Assembly (NCBI GenBank): GCA_913061275.1
Contig: CAJXSR010000014.1
Span: 25,565 to 89,564 of the forward strand
DNA: 64,000 nucleotides
Source of the DNA: an uncultured Paracoccaceae bacterium
GTDB lineage: Bacteria; Pseudomonadota; Alphaproteobacteria; Rhodobacterales; Rhodobacteraceae
Reading direction: 5' to 3'
The position numbers and the translations under genes are program-made. Under the pieces are notes generated by a model. The model searched no databases. It saw only the letters and a program-made list of their open reading frames with translations, and was not told the origin of the DNA. This document shows positions 49,667 to 58,420 of this stretch, piece by piece (the stretch's first letter is position 1; every line of letters starts with the position of its first letter).

Positions 49667-50368
49667 ATGCGTAAAATAATTGCAATGTTGGTTTTGACCA
49701 CATTTGGAACTATGACTTACGCGGATGAAGACGGCTCTCTTGTTGTTGTAGAGCTTTATACATCAGAAGGCTGTTCATCTTGCCCGCCTGCCGATGATAT
49801 TTTGACGAAACTGTCAGAGTATGATGACATTCTAGCCCTTGCCTTGCATGTAGATTATTGGGATTATCTTGGTTGGAAAGATGAATTCGCAATGAAAAAA
49901 TTCACCAACCGTCAGCAAATATACAACTCAGTTCTTCCAAGTCGTTACCGTTTGGTCACACCACAGATGGTGTTCCATGGCCAGTCGCAAATTGCTGGTG
50001 CGAAACCTACGCAAGTTAAGAAAACGCTGGAAAAGTTGCACAAACAATCTGACAGAATATCGCTTGGGGTGGAGAAAAAAGATACGTCTTTTCATATCAG
50101 CATAGACCCTCGTGGTGAAGAAGTATCAAATGCAGATGTTTTCGTTGTGCAGTATAGCCCCCTACAGGTTTCAAAGGTTAAAGCTGGTGAAAACCGAGGG
50201 AAGACACTGAAACACACAAACATCGTGACATCATGGGAACGTATTGGGCAATGGAACGGCCAAGCCGGCTTTAGGATTGAGCAACCATTACAAGGTATGG
50301 ATAGCTCCGCGATAATTGTTCAGATTTCTGGTAACGGCCCAATTCTGGCGGCACGTAGACTGGAATAA
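49667..50368 (+). CDS. DUF1223 secreted thioredoxin-like protein
   Basis: Signal peptide; VVVELYTSEGCSSCPPADDILTKLSEYDDILALALHVDYWDYLGWKD. Confidence 0.88.
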   Translation: MRKIIAMLVLTTFGTMTYADEDGSLVVVELYTSEGCSSCPPADDILTKLSEYDDILALALHVDYWDYLGWKDEFAMKKFTNRQQIYNSVLPSRYRLVTPQMVFHGQSQIAGAKPTQVKKTLEKLHKQSDRISLGVEKKDTSFHISIDPRGEEVSNADVFVVQYSPLQVSKVKAGENRGKTLKHTNIVTSWERIGQWNGQAGFRIEQPLQGMDSSAIIVQISGNGPILAARRLE

Positions 50369-50390
50369 TTCAGAATTTCATATGCAGTAA

Positions 50391-50425
50391 TTAAAAAGCG
50401 CAGCTGATAGAGCCGCGCTTTTTAA
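50391..50425. terminator. bidirectional terminator between convergent DUF1223 and infC genes
   Basis: TTAAAAAGCGC ... GCGCTTTTTAA, 11-bp perfect inverted repeat. Confidence 0.8.
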
Positions 50426-50442
50426 TTGGAAACAGTGTTCTA

Positions 50443-50994
50443 TTATTTTGAAATAGGCCCGATCAGCATCGACATTTGCCGACCTTCAAGTTTCGGATGA
50501 TTTTCTATCTGTCCAGCTTCGGCCTCTATTACGGCAGCTTTAACGCGCAGCAACAGTTGCAAGCCTAAGTTTTGGTGTGCCATTTCACGGCCACGAAAAC
50601 GCATGGTGATTTTAACTTTATCGCCATTTGCCAAAAACTTATAAACACTGCGCATTTTTACATCAAAATCATGAACGTCCGTGTTTGGGCGAAACTTAAT
50701 TTCTTTGGTTTCGATGATTTTTTGTTTGCGACGCGCTTCGGCTTCGCGTTTTTGCTGTTCATATTTGTATTTGCCAAAATCCATGACTTTACAAACAGGT
50801 GGTTTCGCATTTGGCGATATTTCAACCAGATCTAAGCCAGCTTCATCTGCCAATTCCATACCACGTGCAGGTGTTACAACACCTACGTTGCCGCCATCGG
50901 CGCCAATTAATCGAATTTCATCTGAGGTAATGCGTTCATTCACGCGGGGTCCAGTTTCGCGCGTCGGGGGCGCTTGGTGCGGTCTTCGGGCTAT
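50443..50994 (-). CDS. infC: translation initiation factor IF-3, likely starting at an AUA codon
   Basis: (I)[39 protein letters not shown]...; AAGGA 9 nt upstream of ATA; conserved N-terminus begins here. Confidence 0.9.
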   Translation of the reverse strand: MARRPHQAPPTRETGPRVNERITSDEIRLIGADGGNVGVVTPARGMELADEAGLDLVEISPNAKPPVCKVMDFGKYKYEQQKREAEARRKQKIIETKEIKFRPNTDVHDFDVKMRSVYKFLANGDKVKITMRFRGREMAHQNLGLQLLLRVKAAVIEAEAGQIENHPKLEGRQMSMLIGPISK

Positions 50995-51240
50995 GGGGTC
51001 AAATCCTTCTTTTGTTAACTTTGTGCAAAATCTAATGTGCCTTGGCACAGCAATCAAGCCATAAACCTGTCTGTCTGTCGAAACTGTTAAGGTCAAGCAT
51101 GGTTTTGTAAAATTAAATGTAGAATCGCAATTTTTTGCTGATTTTATTAATTATATGGCAGTTGCACTTGTAATTCATGCAATCAAAGAGCAAATGAAGC
51201 GAGTCAAATGGGGCATAAACCGAATTCTGGAGTATCGGGT

Positions 51241-51759
51241 ATGAAAAAGATTTTAACACTGGTTGTAGTATTGGCTGTAGCTGGCGGCGTTTATTTCTTT
51301 GTAGAAAATAAGAAAGCTGCAGAAGCAGAAGCTGCAAAAGTAGAAATGGAAGCTGCAACTGCTGCTACCAAAGCAGCTGAAGAAGCAGAAGCCGCTGCAA
51401 AGGCCGCTGCACAAGAAGCTGAAGCAATGGCGGCAAAAGCTGCGAAAGTTGCAGAAGAAGCGGCTGCTAAGCTAGAAGAAGAAGCAAAAGCGCTTGCTGC
51501 AAAAGCAGCTAAAGAAGCTGAAGCTGCTGCAATGAAAGTTGCTGAAGAAGCTGCCGCGAAAGTTGCTGAAGAAGCTGCTGAAATGGCAGCAAAGGCTGCA
51601 GAAGAAATGGCCGCAAAAGCTGCTGAAGAAGCTGCTGAAATGGCTACGAAGGCTGCAGAAGAAGCCGCCGCGAAAGTTGCTGAAGAAGCTGCTACCAAAG
51701 CGGCAGAGGAAGCGGCTGAAGCGGCTGCAAATGCTTTGCAAAGCACAACAACAGAATAG
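51241..51759 (+). CDS. membrane-anchored Ala/Glu/Lys-rich repetitive coiled-coil protein
   Basis: MKKILTLVVVLAVAGGVYFFVENKKAAEAEAAK... with repeated (A/V)AEEAA-AK/M heptad-like units. Confidence 0.75.
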   Translation: MKKILTLVVVLAVAGGVYFFVENKKAAEAEAAKVEMEAATAATKAAEEAEAAAKAAAQEAEAMAAKAAKVAEEAAAKLEEEAKALAAKAAKEAEAAAMKVAEEAAAKVAEEAAEMAAKAAEEMAAKAAEEAAEMATKAAEEAAAKVAEEAATKAAEEAAEAAANALQSTTTE

Positions 51760-51780
51760 AATAATGTAAACTGATTTTAT

Positions 51781-51809
51781 AGAGCGGCCCATTGGGTCGC
51801 TCTTTTTGT
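51781..51809 (+). terminator. Rho-independent terminator
   Basis: AGAGCGGCCC-ATT-GGGTCGCTCT followed by TTTTTG. Confidence 0.85.
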
Positions 51810-51864
51810 TTGACGTGTTAGAATTCGCGCGTAGGTTTGGCAGATAAGCTAAGGAGAGTCGCTT

Positions 51865-53058
51865 TTGCCAAATGTAGAATTACCTTTTACGCGTGAGGAA
51901 TACGCGGATCGATTAGTAAAAACCCGCCGTTCTATGGAGGCCGCTGGAATAGAGCTGCTATTCAGTTGTGATCCAAGTAACATGGCGTGGCTTACAGGTT
52001 ATGACGGCTGGAGCTTTTATGTGCATCAAGGGGTGTTGATTGCCCCAACGGGGGATCCCGTTTTTTGGGGTCGTGCCATGGATGCGGTGGGCGCCAGTAA
52101 GACCTGTTATATGGATATGGATAATATTGTTGGCTATCCTGATGATTATGTCATGTCCACCGAACGCCACGCGATGCAACATTTAGCGGCGTTAATCAAA
52201 GATCGGGGTTGGGCAAATTTAAATCTAGGCGTCGAGATGGAAAACTATTACTACTCGGCCAAAGCACATCAGGTTTTAACAACTGAATTCGGCGCTACTT
52301 TCAAAGATGCAACGGCTTTGGTTAATTGGCAACGAGCCGTGAAATCAGATCAAGAATTGGTTTATATGCGCCGTGCTGCACGAATTGTAGAAAAGATGCA
52401 CGCGAAAATTCTGGATGTGTTTGAGCCTGGTAAACGCAAAAACGAAGTTGTGGCGGATATCTATCATACGGGCATGTGGGGATCTGAAATTGATGGTGTA
52501 GCCTTTGGGGGTGATTATCCTGCGATTTGCCCGCTTTTACCAACGGGTGATGAAGCGGCAGCGGCGCATCTGACGTGGAATGATAAACCAATCCCGAATA
52601 ATTCCGGAACATTTTTCGAAGTCGCAGGCTGTCATCGCCGCTACCATGTACCGTTAAGCCGAACCATCTGGTTAGGAAAACCGCCTGAAGATGTGAAATA
52701 TGCCGAGGCTGTCGTGCTTGAGGGCATTGAGGCGGGCATCAATGCCGCCGTTGCAGGCAATACCGCAGGCCATGTGGCACAGGCGTTTTATGATATTCTA
52801 GGCAAACATGGCATAGAACGTGAAGGCCGGTGCGGCTATCCCATCGGTTTGTCATATCCACCCGATTGGGGCGAACGAACATTTTCAATCCGGCCCGAAG
52901 ATACCACAATTTTGGAACCGAATATGACGTTTCATTTTATGCCCGCCCTTTGGATGAAGGATTGGGGATTGGAAATTACCGAAACCCTACGGATACGCGC
53001 AAATGGTGTGGCAGAACCGCTGGCAGATGTGCCGCGTAAATTGTTTGTAAAGGACTGA
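51865..53058 (+). CDS. M24-family metallopeptidase/creatinase-like, resembling ectoine hydrolase (DoeA/EutD)
   Basis: SCDPSNMAWLTGYDGWSFYVHQGVLI...; TTG start with AAGGAG 8 nt upstream. Confidence 0.8.
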   Translation: MPNVELPFTREEYADRLVKTRRSMEAAGIELLFSCDPSNMAWLTGYDGWSFYVHQGVLIAPTGDPVFWGRAMDAVGASKTCYMDMDNIVGYPDDYVMSTERHAMQHLAALIKDRGWANLNLGVEMENYYYSAKAHQVLTTEFGATFKDATALVNWQRAVKSDQELVYMRRAARIVEKMHAKILDVFEPGKRKNEVVADIYHTGMWGSEIDGVAFGGDYPAICPLLPTGDEAAAAHLTWNDKPIPNNSGTFFEVAGCHRRYHVPLSRTIWLGKPPEDVKYAEAVVLEGIEAGINAAVAGNTAGHVAQAFYDILGKHGIEREGRCGYPIGLSYPPDWGERTFSIRPEDTTILEPNMTFHFMPALWMKDWGLEITETLRIRANGVAEPLADVPRKLFVKD

Positions 53059-53059
53059 T

Positions 53060-54214
53060 ATGGACCGTTTGGCCGAGACAATAGAAATGCTGGACCGTCT
53101 AATTGCTTTCCCGACAATATCGAGTGACAGCAATATGGAATGTATTACCTATTTGCAGGACTATCTATCTGGTTTGGGCGCGCGGTGCGAACTGACATCC
53201 GAAGTAGAAGGCAAAGCTAATTTATTTGCCACTCTTGGCCCCGAAGGCGATGGCGGGATTGTTTTGTCAGGGCACACAGACGTGGTGCCTGTCGCAGGTC
53301 AAGACTGGTCTTCTGATCCGTTTATTATGCGTCGCGAGGGCGGCAAGCTTTATGGGCGTGGCACTTGCGACATGAAAGGTTTCATTGCTGCTAGTTTGGT
53401 GATGGCCAAAGATTATGCCAAGCAGAACTTAAAGCGGCCGATCCATTTTGCCCTAACATACGACGAAGAAACGGGATGTATGGGCGGGCGTGTTCTGGTG
53501 GATCAGTTGGTTAAAGACGGGTTGAAACCATCGGTTTGTATTGTGGGTGAGCCAACTTCTATGCGTATAATCGAGGGCCACAAAGGCTGCTGTGAATATT
53601 CAACCGAATTTACGGGTGTAGAAGGCCATTCCAGCTTGCCACATCAAGCAGTGAACGCTTTGGAATATGCCAGTCGCTTTGTGGCGCATTTGATGGAGGT
53701 TCGCGCGCAGCTTCCTGAAATGGCGCCAGAAAATTCTAAATTCGACCCACCATTTTCAACCAGTTCCATTTGCGGGTTACATTCGGGTGTGGCCCATAAT
53801 GTGATACCGAACAAAGCCTTGGTGGAATGGGAAATGCGGGTGATACAGCAATCTGACCATACTTACTTGCGCGAAGCGATGCAGGATTTTGTCGATACGG
53901 TATTACTACCAGAAATGAAGGCTAAGTCACCAAAAGCTAGTATTGAAGAGGTGGTTTGCACCGAAGTTGTTGGGTTGGAACCAGAAGAAGATAATGAGGC
54001 TGTTAAAATGATCCGAGAGCTTACAGGCCGCAATTCCACCGATGTTGTATCGTTTGGTACCGAGGCTGGTTTGTATCAAGCCGCAGGCGTAAGTGCCGCT
54101 TTGTGCGGGCCTGGCTCGATTGAGCAAGCACATCGCCCTGATGAGTATGTGGAAATAGCGCAGCTGGGTGAATGTTTAAAAATGTTAGATCGTTTGGCGG
54201 GGGAATTGGCTTGA
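53060..54214 (+). CDS. M20-family deacylase, acetylornithine deacetylase (ArgE)-like
   Basis: VLSGHTDVVPVAGQDWSSDPF, GRGTCDMKGFIA, TYDEETGCMGGR motifs. Confidence 0.85.
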   Translation: MDRLAETIEMLDRLIAFPTISSDSNMECITYLQDYLSGLGARCELTSEVEGKANLFATLGPEGDGGIVLSGHTDVVPVAGQDWSSDPFIMRREGGKLYGRGTCDMKGFIAASLVMAKDYAKQNLKRPIHFALTYDEETGCMGGRVLVDQLVKDGLKPSVCIVGEPTSMRIIEGHKGCCEYSTEFTGVEGHSSLPHQAVNALEYASRFVAHLMEVRAQLPEMAPENSKFDPPFSTSSICGLHSGVAHNVIPNKALVEWEMRVIQQSDHTYLREAMQDFVDTVLLPEMKAKSPKASIEEVVCTEVVGLEPEEDNEAVKMIRELTGRNSTDVVSFGTEAGLYQAAGVSAALCGPGSIEQAHRPDEYVEIAQLGECLKMLDRLAGELA

Positions 54215-55329
54215 CACATATAGCAGTTATTGGGCGCGGTTTAGTTGGGTCGGCGGCAGCACGTCATTTGGCGCGTGACGGGCATCAGGTAACATTGATC
54301 GGGCCGTCTGAGCCTGAAGATAAAGCTGCGCATGACGGTATATTTGGCAGTCATTATGACGAAGGGCGTATTACGCGGGCGTTAGATCAGACTGTATATT
54401 GGTCAGATATTACGCGGGCCTCTATTGCGCGGTATGCGGATATAGAAGCGCAAAGCGGGATCTCTTTTTTCACTGAATGCGGCGGGATGATGTTGGGGCC
54501 GCAGGGCTGCGATTTTATCGAAAAAGTCAACGATGTGCGTAAAGCAGGTGCGATTGAATGTGATCGGTATTCGGGTGCGATTTTAGAAGAGGCGTTCCCA
54601 TTTTTCAAATTTGAACGGGATGCGCAGGCACTTTATGAACCAAAGGGGGCAGGGTACATAAACCCTCGGCGCTTAGTGGAAGCACAATCAATAGCGGCAA
54701 CGCGTGCGGGTGCAAAATGGGTTGATGCAACTGCCCTTGGTATTACGGAAAGTTCTGACAGCGTTATTATCACCACTGACAAAGGTGAAATTGTAGCCGA
54801 TCAGGTTTTGGCAGCAGCAGGCGGGTTCACTAATATGTTCATGCCACAACCCTTGCCAGTTCAAAGCTATGCCCGCACGATTACCTTTTTTGAAGTAGAT
54901 CAAGATGAAGCGGCGCGCCTGTCGCGCATGCCAACACTGGTTATGCGGTTTTCAGATGGACGTGATCCGTATGTATTGCCACCGATTTTATACCCGGATG
55001 GGAAAATTTATTTGAAAATTGGGTGTGAAAAATCAGATGTACCATTGGACAGTCTTGAAGAATTAAAAGAATGGTTCAAAGGGAATGGCAGCGATGAAAT
55101 TGGCGATTATCAAAGGTCAATTATGATGGAATTGATGCCTTATTTACGTGTTGTGTCTACCCACACTGAAGCCTGCATGACAACGTTCACTGTTGATGAT
55201 CTACCGCTTATATCACGTCAGTCCGATAGGGTTGTTGTGGCCGTTGCTGGTTGTGGACGTGGGGCAAAATGTTCGGATGAATTGGGCCGTATGGGGGCAG
55301 AAATGGTTTTGCCACTGTCCGCGCAATAG
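54211..55329 (+). CDS. FAD-dependent amine/amino-acid oxidoreductase (DAO family)
   Basis: HIAVIGRGLVGSAAARHLARDGHQVTLIGPSE; C-terminal VVVAVAGCGRGAKCSDELGRMGAEM; TTG start overlaps the upstream TGA. Confidence 0.82.
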   Translation: MTHIAVIGRGLVGSAAARHLARDGHQVTLIGPSEPEDKAAHDGIFGSHYDEGRITRALDQTVYWSDITRASIARYADIEAQSGISFFTECGGMMLGPQGCDFIEKVNDVRKAGAIECDRYSGAILEEAFPFFKFERDAQALYEPKGAGYINPRRLVEAQSIAATRAGAKWVDATALGITESSDSVIITTDKGEIVADQVLAAAGGFTNMFMPQPLPVQSYARTITFFEVDQDEAARLSRMPTLVMRFSDGRDPYVLPPILYPDGKIYLKIGCEKSDVPLDSLEELKEWFKGNGSDEIGDYQRSIMMELMPYLRVVSTHTEACMTTFTVDDLPLISRQSDRVVVAVAGCGRGAKCSDELGRMGAEMVLPLSAQ

Positions 55330-55412
55330 CAGGCAATGTGGCAGGTTAAATGCGGCATATGCAGGTCGCTATTAAACGTGCCAAATAGTATCAACTCTGT
55401 CACACGGGTAAT

Positions 55413-56384
55413 ATGAAATTTTCGTCACTTCCAATCGCTACAATAGGTGTTCTTTGTGCTATCTTTGCTTCAATAAGCTTTTCTTTGAACGATATGGGTA
55501 TCAAGTTTTTAAGCGGTGATTACCCGTTGCACCAAGTCGTTTTTGCACGTTCATGCATTGGTTTATTGATTACATTACTGGTGATTATGCCGCTTGAAGG
55601 TGGCTATGCTCTAATTCGAACCAAACGGCTAGGCCTACACCTTATGCGGGGTGGCTTTGTTATGTCGGCGAATTTTTTGTTTTTCATGGGGCTGGCGGAA
55701 ATTCCTTTATCCGAGGCCACCGCAATTTTCTTTGTAGCACCATTGATTATTACGATTTTTTCGGTGGTGTTTCTATCCGAAAAAGTTGGCCCTTGGCGCT
55801 GGTTTGCGGTTGGGATGGGGCTGTTTGGGGCTATTTTAATGTTACGGCCCACGCCTAGCAGTTTTCAGTTTGCCAGTTTGCTACCTTTATCGGCAGCGTT
55901 TTGTTATGCAGGATTGCATGTGCTGACGCGTAAAATAGGGGCTACAGAAAAAGCCTCTACGATGGCGTTTTATATCCAACTTTGCTTTGTTGTTTCATCG
56001 TTAATGATGGGACTATTTTTTGGCGATGGTGCTTATCAAGATCAGGATAGTGCTGCGCTAAGGTTCCTGCTGCGCCCGTGGATTTGGCCAGATTTTTCTG
56101 CTGATTTGATGGTTATGATTGGTATCGGGGTGACCAGCGCATTTGGCGGGTATTCCATTAGTCAAGCCTACCGTTTAAGTGAGGCGGCATTGATAGCACC
56201 TTTCGAGTATTTGGCATTGGTTCTGTCGGTGGTTTGGGGGATTTTCGTGTTTAACGAATACCCAGATCAGCTTGCTTGGGCCAGCATCGGGCTGATTATA
56301 TCGGGTGGCATGTTGATGGTGTGGCGTGAAGCTGTGGCCAATAAAAAACCAAAAATCATTAGCCGTTTGCCAGTGCAAAGATAG
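55413..56384 (+). CDS. EamA/DMT-family transporter
   Basis: Multi-TM, two EamA halves; LSEATAIFFVAPLIITIFSVVFLSEKVGPWRW. Confidence 0.87.
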   Translation: MKFSSLPIATIGVLCAIFASISFSLNDMGIKFLSGDYPLHQVVFARSCIGLLITLLVIMPLEGGYALIRTKRLGLHLMRGGFVMSANFLFFMGLAEIPLSEATAIFFVAPLIITIFSVVFLSEKVGPWRWFAVGMGLFGAILMLRPTPSSFQFASLLPLSAAFCYAGLHVLTRKIGATEKASTMAFYIQLCFVVSSLMMGLFFGDGAYQDQDSAALRFLLRPWIWPDFSADLMVMIGIGVTSAFGGYSISQAYRLSEAALIAPFEYLALVLSVVWGIFVFNEYPDQLAWASIGLIISGGMLMVWREAVANKKPKIISRLPVQR

Positions 56385-56400
56385 TATTTAAGCGGTTAAC

Positions 56401-58419
56401 TTATCTACAAGTGTTACTGCCTACTTTACCAGAAGACGCTAAAAAATGTTGACTGGAAACAGCGGCACTGGCGTCAACTATTGATAGATTATGGTACCCA
56501 TCATCTTGCACCGGTAAGATTATGCTGCGTTGGTAAAATAATTCTGGGGCCAGCTTATTGTTTAAAACAACACGGTAGGGTGCCACCCCGCCGCTGAATT
56601 TCACCAACAGGCCAGGTGGGCATATTTCTATTGTGGCCCCTTCGGGTGGGAAAATTATCGTGACATTTTCTTGTTTTTTTGCCCGGGTGCCGAACTGTTT
56701 TAGATGATGTGGTATCGCTGCATTTCCTGTGGTTTGTGACAACACAAGCGGGGGTTGGGTTAATCCAACAGTGTCAAACATTTGAAACAGAATAGGGGCG
56801 GCAAGCTCGGCACCAAATGCCCCTGGTATAGCTGTATTATTGGCGCGCCCGATTAATACACCGATTACATGTTGCCCGTCAAAACCAATAGCCCAACTGT
56901 CACGGTGACCATAAGATGTGCCCGTTTTATAGGCGATATAACCTGCCCGCGTGGTAAGGGGTGCGGGCATTTCGCGTAGTATCTGTGCTGTCATCAGGGC
57001 CGAGGTTTTGTTGATGAAAGCGGCACCTTTTACTGATGCTTCAGGGCGTTCATGCAGATTAATTGCATGCCCGTTATTCGCCAGACCACCATATGCCTGC
57101 ACCATTTGGCGCAGCGACACGCCAACCCCGCCCAAAGCAATGGCAAGGCCAGGGTCATTGTTTTGTGGCAGCCTTAAATCCAGCCCCGCACGTTTTAAGA
57201 CGGCGGAAAACCTGTTAACCCCGATTTTATCCAAAACTGTGACCGCAGGAATGTTGCGTGAACCGATTAATGCATCATGTACGGTCATCATACCTTTATA
57301 TGTACCGTCAAAATTGGATGGCTCATACTGCCCAAACCGTACGGGCATATCGGCGATCAGGGTTTGGGGATGCAAAATACCATCGGCAAAAGCTTTGGCA
57401 TAGATAAAGGGTTTCAAGGTAGAGCCGGGCGAGCGGATGGCATCGGCCATATCAACATAGCCATGGCGTTGTTCATTGGTGAAATCAGGCGAGCCAATAT
57501 AGGTAATTATGTCGCCTGATTTATAATCGGCAATGATAACAGCCCCAGAAATAGATTTACCTTGGCTTTGAATTTTACGTTTGAATAGTTCTTCAGCTTT
57601 GCGCTGAATATCCTTGTCCAACGTCAGTGTGCCTGTTTTATTACGATGCATTTGGGCCATGTGCAGGGCATAGCGTGGAATTTTTTGCAAGTCAGACGAA
57701 ACCTGTTCGCGCAAGGCGGATTGCAGGGTTTGGGCGTCAAACACACCTGCCAGATGTGCGCGGTTCAACACTTTATCTCTAGCGCGCATAGCCTGTTTAA
57801 GATTGCGATCGGGCCTGCGGTGATTGGGGGATTGCGGAATGGCAACCATTAGAGCCGCTTCAGAGGCGGTTAGTCTGGAGGGGGCTTTGCCCAGATAAAC
57901 ATAACTGGCCGCCGTAATACCTTCTACATTACCGCCGTAAGGGGCAAGTTTCATATAGATGTGCAGAATTTCATCTTTACTTAACTGTCGCTCAAGTGCG
58001 AGGGCCACGCGAATTTGACGTAGTTTTGAGGTAACTGAACCCGTTGCAAGCCGTTCTAACAAACGGGCGACCTGCATGGTTAGGGTAGAGCCGCCCGAAC
58101 GTATTTTGCCACTTTGGGCAAACTGGCCTGCAGCGCGTAAAATAGCCCGAATATCAACGCCATTATGCTGATAAAACCGCTTATCTTCATAAGCGATTAG
58201 CATGGCAGTATAGATCGGATCAATGTCGTCAGATGCCGCATCAAACCGCCAATAATCATCGGGCGTAAGAAAGGCTGCGATCAAGGCACCGTTGCGATCA
58301 TAGACCCTGTCAGATGTAGCAGGATTAAGGTTGGGTAGTTTTGTTGTGCCCACCCAAATATCAAACGCGGCCATAGAAATGAGACCTAGAACAAGAACTG
58401 TTATAAGCCGCCCGCGCAT
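56401..58419 (-). CDS. pbpC: penicillin-binding protein 1C
   Basis: YEDKRFYQHNGVDIRAILRA, GGSTLTMQVARLL transglycosylase motifs; SPGSTLKPFIYAKAF and YKTGTSYGHRDSWAIG transpeptidase motifs. Confidence 0.93.
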   Translation of the reverse strand: MRGRLITVLVLGLISMAAFDIWVGTTKLPNLNPATSDRVYDRNGALIAAFLTPDDYWRFDAASDDIDPIYTAMLIAYEDKRFYQHNGVDIRAILRAAGQFAQSGKIRSGGSTLTMQVARLLERLATGSVTSKLRQIRVALALERQLSKDEILHIYMKLAPYGGNVEGITAASYVYLGKAPSRLTASEAALMVAIPQSPNHRRPDRNLKQAMRARDKVLNRAHLAGVFDAQTLQSALREQVSSDLQKIPRYALHMAQMHRNKTGTLTLDKDIQRKAEELFKRKIQSQGKSISGAVIIADYKSGDIITYIGSPDFTNEQRHGYVDMADAIRSPGSTLKPFIYAKAFADGILHPQTLIADMPVRFGQYEPSNFDGTYKGMMTVHDALIGSRNIPAVTVLDKIGVNRFSAVLKRAGLDLRLPQNNDPGLAIALGGVGVSLRQMVQAYGGLANNGHAINLHERPEASVKGAAFINKTSALMTAQILREMPAPLTTRAGYIAYKTGTSYGHRDSWAIGFDGQHVIGVLIGRANNTAIPGAFGAELAAPILFQMFDTVGLTQPPLVLSQTTGNAAIPHHLKQFGTRAKKQENVTIIFPPEGATIEICPPGLLVKFSGGVAPYRVVLNNKLAPELFYQRSIILPVQDDGYHNLSIVDASAAVSSQHFLASSGKVGSNTCR

Positions 58420-58420
58420 T

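Noticed and set aside
51291-51746. Long antisense ORF, Ala/Ser-rich (151 aa, minus strand)
   Set aside because: It is the complement of the Ala/Glu-rich repeat gene 51241..51759; low-complexity GCT/GCA/GAA codons stay open on the opposite strand. The plus-strand gene has an N-terminal TM start and a terminator.
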